From NCBI RefSeq assembly GCF_004217335.1, contig NZ_SHMP01000009.1:144902-208901 (forward strand): DNA of 64,000 bases. The letters run 5' to 3'. A model generated the notes under the pieces. That model saw nothing but the letters and a program-made list of their open reading frames with translations. It was not told where the DNA came from and did not search any database. The position numbers and the translations under genes were made by a program. Source of the stretch: Natrinema hispanicum. GTDB taxonomy: Archaea; Halobacteriota; Halobacteria; Halobacteriales; Natrialbaceae. Below, in pieces: positions 54,086 to 63,008 of the stretch (its first letter is position 1; each line of letters starts with the position of its first letter).

Positions 54086-54850
54086 CTATGTGTCGTTGCT
54101 CGACTCGATGTCAGAACCATTCCGGGCCTTAAATCGAGCAGTTAACTCGATGCTTTTGCGGAGGCCTCGACGAACGATGCCGCTTGAGTTCGGGACACCC
54201 TCACCGTCTTCATACTCAAGCCCACGAGCGACCACGACGGGAACCTGTTCGTCAGCCTGTCCGAACAGCAGCGCTGAACCTGCCGTGAGTTCGTCAGCGA
54301 CGAGATCGACACCGCCCATCTTCGGCTGGTCGTAGAGATCTGTTCGTCCGAAATTGGCGTCAATCGCTTCGATTCCCGAACAACCAACAGCGAGGTCCAT
54401 CGATCCCGGACCGGCAACTTCTGAGTCAGAGAGCACGACAGCGACGTCGGCCCCAGTTCGTGCTTCGATTTCCTTGCGGAGCCGTCGCGCACTTTCGTCG
54501 GGATCTTCTGGAAGGAGCGTCATTTTTCCTTCCGGACTGTTCGACCAGTCAATGCCTGCATTTGTACAGAGTCGGCCGTTGCGTTCGGTCACAAGCATGG
54601 AGGGGACATCGTCGAGCGCTTCTTTAGCGATGTCGGGATCCACAGCGTGTTCCAACAGCAGGTCCTCACCAATTTCTGCGATCGGGATTGCACCGAGAAC
54701 GTCACTTTCCTCATAGATGACCGCCACCTCGCGTGGATCGATTCCAGTGATATCAGCGACTCGTTGGTCACGTTCAGTAACATCGACATCGTCGGCTTCG
54801 ATGAGTCGCCCCTCGGCGAATGAAACGACTTTCGTGGTAATAACGATCAC
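54086..54850 (-). CDS. CofE-like coenzyme F420-0:L-glutamate ligase, no normal start
   Basis: A 254-residue frame from GTG 54850 matching CofE: LVTERNGRLCTNAGIDWSNS, LLPEDPDESARRLR, VVLSDSEVAGPG, DLAVGCSGIEAID, ADELTAGSALLFGQADEQ and VVVARGLEYEDGEG. CofE adds glutamate to F420-0. Coherent family-like sequence (PSCDDLVERIVETTDEEY) continues about 25 codons upstream in the same frame but contains no ATG, GTG or TTG before a stop at 54962-54964. The 5' end, and so the normal start, seems lost at the junction with the oleate hydratase gene. It could also be a diverged paralogue. Confidence 0.68.
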   Translation of the reverse strand: MIVITTKVVSFAEGRLIEADDVDVTERDQRVADITGIDPREVAVIYEESDVLGAIPIAEIGEDLLLEHAVDPDIAKEALDDVPSMLVTERNGRLCTNAGIDWSNSPEGKMTLLPEDPDESARRLRKEIEARTGADVAVVLSDSEVAGPGSMDLAVGCSGIEAIDANFGRTDLYDQPKMGGVDLVADELTAGSALLFGQADEQVPVVVARGLEYEDGEGVPNSSGIVRRGLRKSIELTARFKARNGSDIESSNDT

Positions 54851-54944
54851 GTCACCGTCCGAAAGGGGATACTCCTCGTCGGTCGTCTCGACGATTCGCT
54901 CAACGAGATCGTCACATGACGGGAAACAGCACAGCCGTTGCCAG

Positions 54945-56534
54945 TCAATCGAACGAGGCGCTCACTGCATCTGCGAGCACGCCCGGTTCGCGGTAGTGCT
55001 TGCTCACGGGTGGAATCTCCTCATCGAGATCAAGCAGGTCATAGACGGCGGTCATCGCCGTCCGCACCGAGTACTCGACGGTGAACACGACGTCACGTTG
55101 GAGTTCGGCGTACTGCCCGAGGAATGCGAGATTGTTCGAGCTATCGGGGACGACGAGCGGCCGGTCGCCGGGCGTCCGGGGCTGGAAGTGAGCCGTAATG
55201 AACGGCATCATACACGGCACGCAGTCTACGTCCTCCAGGATTTCCGGCAGGCGATCCTCACACTGCAGGTGATAACAGAGCTCTTCGAGGATCTCTCGTC
55301 CTGTACATTCGGACATCTTCTTTTCGACGTAGTCACCCTCTTGGTCTGTGAACAGGGCGTATCCCCAGAAGAGTTTCACGTCGTCAGGCTGGTTCGGGAA
55401 GTGCGGCTGGGCTGCGACGACAGTGGACAGAAGCCAGGACGAGTCGACGTATGTTACCAGCCCGTTGCCCGGCTCCTCGTCAGTGAATTCGACGATATGA
55501 TCGAACAGATCAGTGTTGTGCAACGTGACGGTAAAGGACTCCCACTTGGTCTCCTGAACATTGCCCGCGAAGACCTCGGGGTCGCCGAATCCGGTGTTGT
55601 CCTCGGCGATCGACCGCCACAGCTCCCAGGACGCGCCGGTCTCGTTCGTTTCGGGTGCTTCGTCCCATGCCCCGAGGTCCGAGCCATCGGTCATCGAACC
55701 GTTGGTGAAAAAGACTAGGTCCGTGGAATCGACCTCGACGCTCTCAGTGCCGTCTCCGGTTTCGTAGTGGAGCCGCTCGACAGTCCGCCCTACTCGAGAA
55801 GTCACGATGTCCATATCGATCACGCGACAGTCCTGCTGGAAGTCGACGCCACGAGTTTCGAGCCAGCGCCGAAGCGGCAGGATCATCGAATGATACTGAT
55901 CGTACTTGGTCCGGTCGATGTCTTCTAACGTGTGTAGACCGGGGAAGACGTGCAAGAAACGGTACATATACCGGCGGACCTCAGCGACGCTGTGCCACGG
56001 CTGGAAGGCGAAAATCGTCGCCCACAAGTACCAGAAGTTCGTCTCGAAGAAGTCGTCGTCGAACCACTCTTCGACCCGGGTGTCTCCAAGTCGTTCCTCC
56101 GGTGTAAGCAGAAGTCGAACCAGCGAGAGCCGGTGGTGCATCTTCAGTTCGAACTGCGAGGCATCGAGACGGGTGCCATCCTCGACCAGCCGCGTCTCCG
56201 CATATGACTCGTGGATCTCGTTGAACTCGTTCATCTCTTCTTTGACCGAGATACTGGGGTCCTCGAGCGAAGGGATCGTCCGGAAGAGGTCCCAGGTACA
56301 TTCGTAGGCGGGGAAGTTGAACATGCGCCCACCGCGGATAACGTACCCTTCGTCGGGATTGCCTGCACCGTCCATTGCCCCGCCAACGACGTCAAGTTTC
56401 TCGTAGAAATGAACGTTCTCGCCAGGCATGTTTCCATCGCGAATCAGAAACGCCGCGGCGGCCAGGCCGGCGATGCCACCGCCAACGACGTGGGCTTCGC
56501 GGTCAGCGACGTGTGGTGTCTGTTCACCAAACAT
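54945..56534 (-). CDS. ohyA: Oleate hydratase
   Basis: A 529-residue FAD protein of the oleate hydratase (MCRA) family, which adds water to the cis-9 double bond of oleic acid. The FAD motif AHVVGGGIAGLAAAAFLIRD is at the N-terminus, followed by EKLDVVGGAMDG, GRMFNFPAYECTWDLF and, near the C-terminus, CMMPFITAHFQPRTPGDRP. The length is close to the bacterial norm. Oleate is not a haloarchaeal lipid component, so this may act on external fatty acids and was possibly acquired from bacteria. Confidence 0.92.
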   Translation of the reverse strand: MFGEQTPHVADREAHVVGGGIAGLAAAAFLIRDGNMPGENVHFYEKLDVVGGAMDGAGNPDEGYVIRGGRMFNFPAYECTWDLFRTIPSLEDPSISVKEEMNEFNEIHESYAETRLVEDGTRLDASQFELKMHHRLSLVRLLLTPEERLGDTRVEEWFDDDFFETNFWYLWATIFAFQPWHSVAEVRRYMYRFLHVFPGLHTLEDIDRTKYDQYHSMILPLRRWLETRGVDFQQDCRVIDMDIVTSRVGRTVERLHYETGDGTESVEVDSTDLVFFTNGSMTDGSDLGAWDEAPETNETGASWELWRSIAEDNTGFGDPEVFAGNVQETKWESFTVTLHNTDLFDHIVEFTDEEPGNGLVTYVDSSWLLSTVVAAQPHFPNQPDDVKLFWGYALFTDQEGDYVEKKMSECTGREILEELCYHLQCEDRLPEILEDVDCVPCMMPFITAHFQPRTPGDRPLVVPDSSNNLAFLGQYAELQRDVVFTVEYSVRTAMTAVYDLLDLDEEIPPVSKHYREPGVLADAVSASFD

Positions 56535-56867
56535 GCAATCCCCCCAGCGACGCGTTCGTTCGGGAACGATCATAGGCCGTCATACCGTCTGTATTCGTCT
56601 GAAGTGCGGGTAGTGGAGTCATAGATATACTTCTGGATCGCTGCCGACCTAACAGGTGCACCTGACGTTTCATCACACTTAAACTGGGGATGGTCAAGTA
56701 CATAATGTATTCCAAAATATATACCGTAATTCATACAGTCTATCTAACTTTATTTGGTATAACCACCTGTTCAGGTAGTTAATCCGTTAGTAGGCAATCA
56801 ATGATCATACCACGCTATTGATCATGTGGCCGACGAGACGACGTTGGCCGCGCCGGAATTGCTCAGA
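56535..56867. other. AT-rich spacer; no gene seen
   Basis: About 330 bp upstream of the oleate hydratase gene without a plausible frame. It contains an A/T-rich tract near 56700-56760 that could supply the promoter. The right edge is the junction with the ArdC remnant. Confidence 0.35.
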
Positions 56868-56979
56868 ATGCCACGTGCCACGTGACAAATCCGAAACGAT
56901 CCCCGATCGCCTCGAGCGGATCAGTTCGACCGCCCAGGAGATCATCGACGTCGTCAGCGAGGTGACCGATGGTGAATGA
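56868..56979 (+). pseudogene. Degenerate ArdC/ImmA gene, 3' end
   Basis: This stretch reads DRLERISSTAQEIIDVVSEV followed by TDGE and a stop, nearly identical to the last 27 residues of the intact gene at 38277-39212. It has no start and no peptidase core. It is the counterpart of the 5' half at 47455-48013. Confidence 0.8.
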
Positions 56980-57196
56980 CCGATCGCTTCTGCTCGAGAT
57001 CATCACTGCACTCGAGGAACAGGACCTCGATCGAGGAGAGTACCAACTACAGCGGATGATCGTCGCCGAAGCCCTCGAGCGGCTTGTAGACTTGACGGGC
57101 CCACAGACTGAGACTGATCTCGAGGTTTGATTCTCGGTTAGTGAGTTCCGTGTGGTGGTGACATCATCCGATGTGGCCGTGCTCAAAACTTCGTAG
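56969..57196 (+). pseudogene. Degenerate HalOD1-like gene
   Basis: From ATG 56969 the frame matches the 80-residue HalOD1-like protein at 39205 (SLLLEIITALEEQDLDR, YQLQRMIVAEALERLVD). A TGA at 57128-57130 replaces the CGG of the intact copy. The frame then continues, still similar, to a TAG at 57194-57196. A single nonsense change therefore inactivates it. Confidence 0.75.
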
Positions 57197-57254
57197 AACA
57201 GACTACCAAGACAAGGGTGTCAGAGGGTTTTCAGGAGTCCACGTGGATGTGAGG

Positions 57255-57557
57255 CTACTCCGCAAGCGAATAGAGCTTCTGACGGGCGTCTCGAAAGGAC
57301 ACTCGTTGCTCAACTAACTCCTTTTCCTCAAGCCGAGAGATCGCATAGCGAACAGTCCGAGATGAGAGTCGAGTTTCTTTGACCAGTTCTTTCTGTGTGC
57401 ACTCTCCCTCGAATTCCAGCGTCTTGTAGACCAACTTCGCACTCGGTGGCAAGTCCTCGAGCCGTTCTTTTGCGCTGCTCACTGTCTGTAGTACTTCTTC
57501 GAAGTAGACACTATAGGTCGTTTCGCTTCGGCAACCCGGCTCATTCTTCGAGAGCAC
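57255..57557 (-). CDS. MarR-like winged-helix transcriptional regulator
   Basis: A 100-residue protein with a winged helix: PPSAKLVYKTLEFEGECTQK, ELVKETRLSSRTVRYAISRL, EEKELVEQRV. It has little else, so it is a minimal DNA-binding protein. It is divergent from the GHKL-ATPase/metallopeptidase gene at 57648 with a 90-bp shared spacer, and probably controls that gene. Confidence 0.8.
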   Translation of the reverse strand: MLSKNEPGCRSETTYSVYFEEVLQTVSSAKERLEDLPPSAKLVYKTLEFEGECTQKELVKETRLSSRTVRYAISRLEEKELVEQRVSFRDARQKLYSLAE

Positions 57558-57647
57558 CGAGAGACTACGTCAAGTCGAACCAGAGTTCATTCCTGTTCCC
57601 AAGTGACCGCACGGTTCGGTTTGTGTGGTGCCAGATGGGTGGACACC

Positions 57648-59381
57648 ATGACAGATCATCCGACGTTATCGGAGTTCGTGACGAGCGAAGCGACTGACTC
57701 GAGGCCGGCCAGTCAGCCATCGACTGACGAGACCGTGACGATGACGGCTGACGAGCGGGTTGCAACGTATCTCATCGAAGACCAAATGGCGGATCTCACA
57801 GACGCAATTCGCGAAGCCGTCCAAAACGGCATCGACAGTCCGGGTTCATCCCGTGTGTTGGTCAGCATCTCGCCTGAACGATCGATCATCCTCGATGACG
57901 GCGCTGGTGTCGATCTCGAGTCGACCGACGGGCGGCGAAACCTCTCAGTGCTGGGTGCAGGAAGCAAGCAACGAGCAGACGACGAGACAATCGGCGAGTG
58001 GGGCATCGGCAAGGGTGCGATCATCGCGAAGGGCGCGGTTCACATCTGGAGTCACAACGCCGCACTGTGCTTTGACTACCGAGATCGACGCGATTCAGGA
58101 CCGTGGGCGGACGTCAGTGGGCGCGATGGCCATCTCGTGGACGCTGAGCATCATCTCGAGGGGATGCTCGTCGAGATCGATCACTACGAAGATGAAGTGC
58201 CCGATCCGGACAGCTACCGCTGGCGGCGCTACGTTCGCGATCTTCGCAAGCGCTTCGCGTACGTGCAATCCCGAACCGGCGTCTCGGTCGTGATCAACGG
58301 CGAACCGGTTGACAAGGGCGATCCATTCGAAGCGGTGGCTGACTCTCCACACCCATCACTCACGCGCGAAACTGACGATGCGATCCTCGCACTCGAGTAC
58401 ACGCCCCACGAGGGACTCGATATCTACAGCAATGGTCTGTACGTGACGACAAAACGCGAGTACGGACTCGGCGGGGTCGTCGTCTCGAAGGGGAACTTGA
58501 CGCTGAACTTTGCCCGTAACGATATCCAGTCGGGCTGTGACCGCTGGCAGCGGATCGACAACGCACTCGAGCAGACACGTGACGATCTATATGCTGAGGT
58601 TTCAGACGATCGGCTGACCGCCGAGAGTCGGGAGGTAATGATCGAGGCGATGGCATCCGAGTCATCGGACGAGCAGTGGGCCGATCGCAAGCTGTTCCAG
58701 CTGGCGACCGAGTCCCGCATCAGTCTCGAGGAGATCCAGGCGGCCCCGAAAATCGGGTGGGTCGGCGGTGCCGAAAAAGGCGCGGACAAACTCGTCGAGC
58801 GTGGTTACGTCGTCCTCGATACGAGTGATTCGGCGACGCAGCGGCTTCGCGACCTCGCCACTGATGAGGACACATCGATAGCGGTACCGGAGACGTTCGA
58901 TGTTGGCGAGCAAGCAGAGTCAGAAGGTGTGTGGACAGGCTATCATCGGGTTGAGGACGAATCGCAGTTGAACGCTGATCAGCGACGGTATCTCCGCTTC
59001 GCTCGAGTGCTCGCACGGGAACTTGGGATTGAGCGAGATGTGTACTATGGCGAGGCAAGTGCCGATGCCTGGACCGACGGCAGGACTTACATCGTGATCA
59101 CCGACTCGGCAGTGACGAGCCGCCAGCGTGCGGTCTGGATGCACGACCTGTATCTCGTAGTGTTACACGAAGCCGCTCACGAAACCTCGAGTCGTGATCG
59201 ACCCTCGCACGGGCATCACTTCGAGAGTACGTTTCGGTCGCTCGTGGAGGATCCGGATAATCGAAGTTCGTTCGCGAAGCTTGCCCAGCAGGTCGTCGAC
59301 GAGGGATTCGAGTCCGTGTTTGACAAGTATGAGGTAGACCTCCAGCAGAGCGCAGCCGTCGCCTCTGGCCAAGTTCGGTAA
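57648..59381 (+). CDS. GHKL-type ATPase fused to an HExxH metallopeptidase-like domain
   Basis: A 577-residue protein starting MTDHPTLSEFVTSEATDS. The N-terminal 220 residues carry a GHKL ATPase: N-box with E56 and N60 (REAVQNGID), G1 box DDGAG at 83-87, G2 box GEWGIGKGA at 116-124. There is no kinase dimerisation histidine, so it is closer to MutL/Hsp90/MORC-type ATPases. The C-terminal part has HEAAH at 507-511 and HGHHF at 521-525, a zinc-peptidase pattern like SprT/WLM proteins. I do not recognise a named family for the fusion. A divergent winged-helix regulator and plasmid-type genes surround it. Confidence 0.75.
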   Translation: MTDHPTLSEFVTSEATDSRPASQPSTDETVTMTADERVATYLIEDQMADLTDAIREAVQNGIDSPGSSRVLVSISPERSIILDDGAGVDLESTDGRRNLSVLGAGSKQRADDETIGEWGIGKGAIIAKGAVHIWSHNAALCFDYRDRRDSGPWADVSGRDGHLVDAEHHLEGMLVEIDHYEDEVPDPDSYRWRRYVRDLRKRFAYVQSRTGVSVVINGEPVDKGDPFEAVADSPHPSLTRETDDAILALEYTPHEGLDIYSNGLYVTTKREYGLGGVVVSKGNLTLNFARNDIQSGCDRWQRIDNALEQTRDDLYAEVSDDRLTAESREVMIEAMASESSDEQWADRKLFQLATESRISLEEIQAAPKIGWVGGAEKGADKLVERGYVVLDTSDSATQRLRDLATDEDTSIAVPETFDVGEQAESEGVWTGYHRVEDESQLNADQRRYLRFARVLARELGIERDVYYGEASADAWTDGRTYIVITDSAVTSRQRAVWMHDLYLVVLHEAAHETSSRDRPSHGHHFESTFRSLVEDPDNRSSFAKLAQQVVDEGFESVFDKYEVDLQQSAAVASGQVR

Positions 59382-59481
59382 TAGAGCGGCAAAGTGGAAG
59401 ATCCACTCGAGTAGAGTGCAGCGGCTCGAGCTCGGTATCGTGTGCTGATCTCCGGATACAGATTCGCTCTTCGAAGAGTCG

Positions 59482-59754
59482 TTAACACTGCTCTTCTGGG
59501 GATGTGATCCGAAGTTCGTTCTCGACTTCGTAGAAGTATCCGCGCTCGAGGAGGCGAGTAAGTGCGTGCTCGACGTCTCGTTGCTCGAGTGCTAACTCTG
59601 CATCGGCGACTAGGATGTCGGTGGCATCGTCGTAGTCGATCAGCGGAACACTGTCTTCTTCGTGGTCTGGCCGACATGCCTGCGTACACAGCCGGTCGTA
59701 GCACTCGAGAATCCACTCCGGAAGTGGTGGGCGTGGATCTGTGACGCGAGCCAT
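59482..59754 (-). CDS. Hypothetical acidic small protein
   Basis: A 90-residue acidic protein (PPLPEWILECYDRLCTQACR; LEQRDVEHALTRLLERGYFY) that I cannot assign. The C-terminal half looks like a winged helix, so it may be a small DNA-binding adaptor. It is convergent with the GHKL-ATPase gene 100 bp away. The codon use is haloarchaeal and the frame is clean. Confidence 0.65.
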   Translation of the reverse strand: MARVTDPRPPLPEWILECYDRLCTQACRPDHEEDSVPLIDYDDATDILVADAELALEQRDVEHALTRLLERGYFYEVENELRITSPEEQC

Positions 59755-60056
59755 TGCAGTTCTGTCTCGTTGTTTCGGGAGTCATCCGCATAACAGTATC
59801 CGTCGAATGCGCTCCTCTCGCAGGAACAGTGTACTCCCTTGTTAAATTGAACTGACCATTTCCACCATGTTGTTGAGCGGCGCGGAGAGACAGATACCAA
59901 AGGTATTCCCGAACGCAGCAAAGCATCACTGCAGGCCGGTCTCGAGTTCGGCAACAGTTCCTGCCATCACACACAAAGCCATACAGGCAGCCACGAGTGT
60001 GTCTGAGTGCGAAACGAGTGGAATTACTTAGCGTTCAGGGTCTCGACACGACAAGT

Positions 60057-60314
60057 ATGGCTGGACAGCCATCTTCACGTCCGGCGAGAGCACTGAAAGC
60101 AGGTGGGCCACCAGCGGCCATCACCGCAGCTATCGGCGCTGGAGCAACTGGCGTCGCCGGCAACGGGATCAAAGCACAAACGAAACCCATCGCCGATGGC
60201 GTCGCACAGACCATCGGCCTCGGCCCGCAGTTGGGACCCGTCCTGCTTCTGGTACTCGCTGTGCTCGTACTCGTCGTCGCGTTCGTCGTTCCCGGCATCT
60301 TCGAGGGCACGTGA
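60057..60314 (+). CDS. Small single-span membrane protein
   Basis: An 85-residue protein with a basic, Gly/Ala-rich N-terminus (PSSRPARALKAGGPPAAITA) and one strong C-terminal hydrophobic helix (VLLLVLAVLVLVVAFVV). The ATG at 60057 is preferred to an in-frame GTG 60 bp upstream. I do not recognise a family. A pilin- or fusion-like membrane peptide is possible, but nothing nearby supports it. Confidence 0.55.
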   Translation: MAGQPSSRPARALKAGGPPAAITAAIGAGATGVAGNGIKAQTKPIADGVAQTIGLGPQLGPVLLLVLAVLVLVVAFVVPGIFEGT

Positions 60315-60329
60315 CGAAGTTCGTCCTGA

Positions 60330-60530
60330 TAGAGAGACGAGCGCAGGAAGGTTCCCAAGTGAATGGTATAGCATTGGGCGCAGAACTGACCCGCGCGTGC
60401 TATTATACAGCCAGGCGAGTGTGATCGATTGAACAATAAGCGTAAACTGGTACGTCGTCCAGAACCCCGAGACGTCGTAGGCGGGCACACCGTAGAGATA
60501 GAACATAGTCTTACGAAGAGTATCGATCAT
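60330..60530 (-). pseudogene. CPBP intramembrane-protease remnant
   Basis: The minus strand from ATG 60530 encodes TTYQFTLIVQSITLAWLYNS followed by TRGSVLRPMLYHSLGNLPAL, the last motif (WLYN-TRGSVL-PMLYH) of CPBP/Abi-type membrane proteases. The upstream E-E and H motifs are absent, and the sequence after the match is antisense to the small membrane protein. It is a C-terminal fragment. Confidence 0.55.
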
Positions 60531-60691
60531 AGCGCATCGTACAAATCACGTTAATAAAAAGTATTGAGGAGTGTTACTGAATAAGAAATGCGGACACTCA
60601 TTTTATTTCTTTGAGCACTTCTCGGCGTGTTTCCAGTGGAGAAACACTGCTCTTGGTTGTTTATTCCCACCCATCCACATATCGAGTGGAC

Positions 60692-61150
60692 ATGAAAGAA
60701 ACAGATGGTCCCGAATACTGTGGAATCGGTATTCGAGGTGTCGCTATCGGAATTGATTCGTTCGTGTGGATCGCACTCCTGTTCGTTGCGATCCTCATCA
60801 CAGGTGCGTTTACCGGTGAGCTTGAAACCGGAGCCCAAGGACTGAACGCAGATTTAACCGGTGCTCCAGCGTCTATCGCACTTGGACTGTGGTTCGTGCT
60901 GGCGCTTGGCTACCACACGGTATTTGAGTGGCAGTTCGGAAAGACGATCGGGAAAGCGCTGGTGAATATCCGTGTAACGACTGAGAATGGGGCATCCCTG
61001 ACGCTTGGGTCATCACTGATACGGAACGTATTGCGTCTCGTCGATTGGTTACCTGCGTTGTACCTTGTCGGGATCGTTGGGATGATCGTTTCAGATCAGC
61101 GCAAACGTCTCGGCGATAGAGTAGCAGGGACAACAGTCGTCAGGTCGTAG
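60692..61150 (+). CDS. RDD-family membrane protein
   Basis: A 152-residue membrane protein with three hydrophobic segments. The first transmembrane helix carries the R and D pattern of the RDD family (GIRGVAIGIDSFVWIALLFV), and FEWQFGKTIGKALVNIRVTT then LVDWLPALYLVGIVGMIV follow. The ATG at 60692 is chosen for fit to the family; a longer frame starts at 60611. Its 3' end overlaps that of the convergent sensor kinase by 11 bp. Proposed roles of the family include ion exchange. Confidence 0.82.
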   Translation: MKETDGPEYCGIGIRGVAIGIDSFVWIALLFVAILITGAFTGELETGAQGLNADLTGAPASIALGLWFVLALGYHTVFEWQFGKTIGKALVNIRVTTENGASLTLGSSLIRNVLRLVDWLPALYLVGIVGMIVSDQRKRLGDRVAGTTVVRS

Positions 61151-62810
61151 TCGACTGTTCGTTCTTCATGTCGTGTAGATATATCGTAACGATACTACCC
61201 TCCGGAGTATTCGCGTTGAATTGCAGATCACCACCTAATTGGGTAACAGCCCAGTTGACAACCCAGAGCCCGATTCCCTGCCCGTGTTTGAGTTGTGTTT
61301 CCGTGCCGGCGGCCAAGATTTGTTGCTCTCGCTCGGGCAGCCCAGGGCCGTTGTCCGCGACGGTAATCTCAGCTGTTGCTTGCGTATCCTTTCGAACACT
61401 GACTTCAACCTGCGGTGGATCTGTGCTCGTGTGTGTGAGAGAATTTTCTACTAATTCGGAGAGGGCCTGTTGGACCACAGTTCTGTGAGAGGAAATCCAT
61501 AGCTCGTCTGGACAGTTGATCGATAGTTCGCCCGAAACGTCACTGGTTCGGAACTGATCAACGACCGTTTTCGCTACGTCTGCAAGGTTGACTGGCTCCG
61601 GCGGGTTGGTACCTGCTGTCATGACCTCTTCGGCCTCTCTGGCCTTTTTGCTGAGTTCAAGCAGTTCAGTTGCGCTCTCTCGTACCCCACTCTGAACTTC
61701 GTCCTCGTCGATGTGGTCGGCATATGCGAGTACGACATCTAAGTTGTTCCGTACGTTGTGTCGAAGAACTCGGTTGAGGACTGTGAGTTGCTGCTCTCGA
61801 GTTTGTCGGTCGGTCACATCCCGAAAGAGTACGGTACTGGCAACAGGGTCCTCTTCCCCATCGGTATCTGCCTCGTCAACGGCGGAGACACTGTACTGGA
61901 ACTGGCGACGTCCCTTCGCTGTCTGGAGAGTCACGGTACCTGTGGCTCCTGCGGTCAATTCTGTTTGCTCGAGCCCATCGATTACTGATCGTATCGGTTC
62001 ACCAATCATCGTTGCCGCGGTGTGGTCGAATAGATCTACAGTCGCCTGATTACAGTCGAGAATGTGGTCCTCCCAATCAAGCACGACAACAGCTTCCTGG
62101 AGAGTTTCAACGACGCGTGTGCGAGCGATATAGTCAGCCTTTGGGAACCCGGTCATCACCGGGTATCGTCGCATGGCGACCGTCAGAAGGCCGCCGGACA
62201 AGAGGAGACCGACCACTGCACCGTTTGCAACGTTGGTATTGTTCCCAACGAGGCCGACTAGATACGGTGCTCCGACACCGGTTGTCAGTACTGCTATTTG
62301 GGTGTTGGAAACACGGGCGTGACTGCCACCGAGATCGGCCAGGAGATACGTCGCATACAGAAACAGTACCAACAGATACAGTAGTTCAGTCCCCAGCATC
62401 GTTGCCGCGACATATTCAATGACAGACATAGGAGGGCGGATTGCGATGACGAAACCGACCACGAGAACGGGAAATATGATTCCAGCTAACAGCGCAATCC
62501 GTCGCCACGTCAGCCCAGTTCCGCGACCTGTGTAGCTGAGTGCATACACGGTCCAAATACCGGGAACAAGGAGAGCAGTACCGAATTGACCCAGATCCAA
62601 GATCGTAGAAACCAGGCTTGGAAGCAACAACTCCGGAAGGTTCGACGCGAATGCCAAGATCGACCACAGTGTTAGGGTAGCAAGGAGCGCAATGAACGGC
62701 TCCGCACTCGGTTGCTCTCGAGACTGGAACGCTGTCCATGCTGCCCAGCCGAGAAGGATGACCGCGACAGCGTTGGGAGTGAGCACACTGAGAGTCGAGC
62801 CAAGTGCCAT
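61140..62810 (-). CDS. Membrane sensor histidine kinase (7TM-PAS-HATPase)
   Basis: A 556-residue sensor kinase. About seven hydrophobic segments fill residues 1-220 (histidine-kinase N-terminal 7TM type). A PAS domain follows (about 230-340: VVETLQEAVVVLDWEDHILD). The phosphoacceptor is H351 in VLRHNVRNNLDVV. The ATPase core has the N-box ALSELVENSLTH, G1 ADNGPGLP and G2 KHGQGIGLWVV. All key motifs are intact. A HalX response regulator at 63513 is the nearest possible partner, separated by a winged-helix gene. Confidence 0.92.
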   Translation of the reverse strand: MALGSTLSVLTPNAVAVILLGWAAWTAFQSREQPSAEPFIALLATLTLWSILAFASNLPELLLPSLVSTILDLGQFGTALLVPGIWTVYALSYTGRGTGLTWRRIALLAGIIFPVLVVGFVIAIRPPMSVIEYVAATMLGTELLYLLVLFLYATYLLADLGGSHARVSNTQIAVLTTGVGAPYLVGLVGNNTNVANGAVVGLLLSGGLLTVAMRRYPVMTGFPKADYIARTRVVETLQEAVVVLDWEDHILDCNQATVDLFDHTAATMIGEPIRSVIDGLEQTELTAGATGTVTLQTAKGRRQFQYSVSAVDEADTDGEEDPVASTVLFRDVTDRQTREQQLTVLNRVLRHNVRNNLDVVLAYADHIDEDEVQSGVRESATELLELSKKAREAEEVMTAGTNPPEPVNLADVAKTVVDQFRTSDVSGELSINCPDELWISSHRTVVQQALSELVENSLTHTSTDPPQVEVSVRKDTQATAEITVADNGPGLPEREQQILAAGTETQLKHGQGIGLWVVNWAVTQLGGDLQFNANTPEGSIVTIYLHDMKNEQSTTT

Positions 62811-63008
62811 TCCTCGGATCCTTGACTGGGATTTGTTCTCGAGATACTATATATCCAATGATATGTTTATCTCCGATTACCGAGAAGACACCAAGTGCGG
62901 GCTGGCCGAGTGATCCGTCTGTTGTGGACAATCGAAGGAGGCAGCGGTGACAGAATCACCGCTTTTTAACAGTGTTATGCTAAAAACAACCTTTTCAAGT
63001 TTGTTCGA

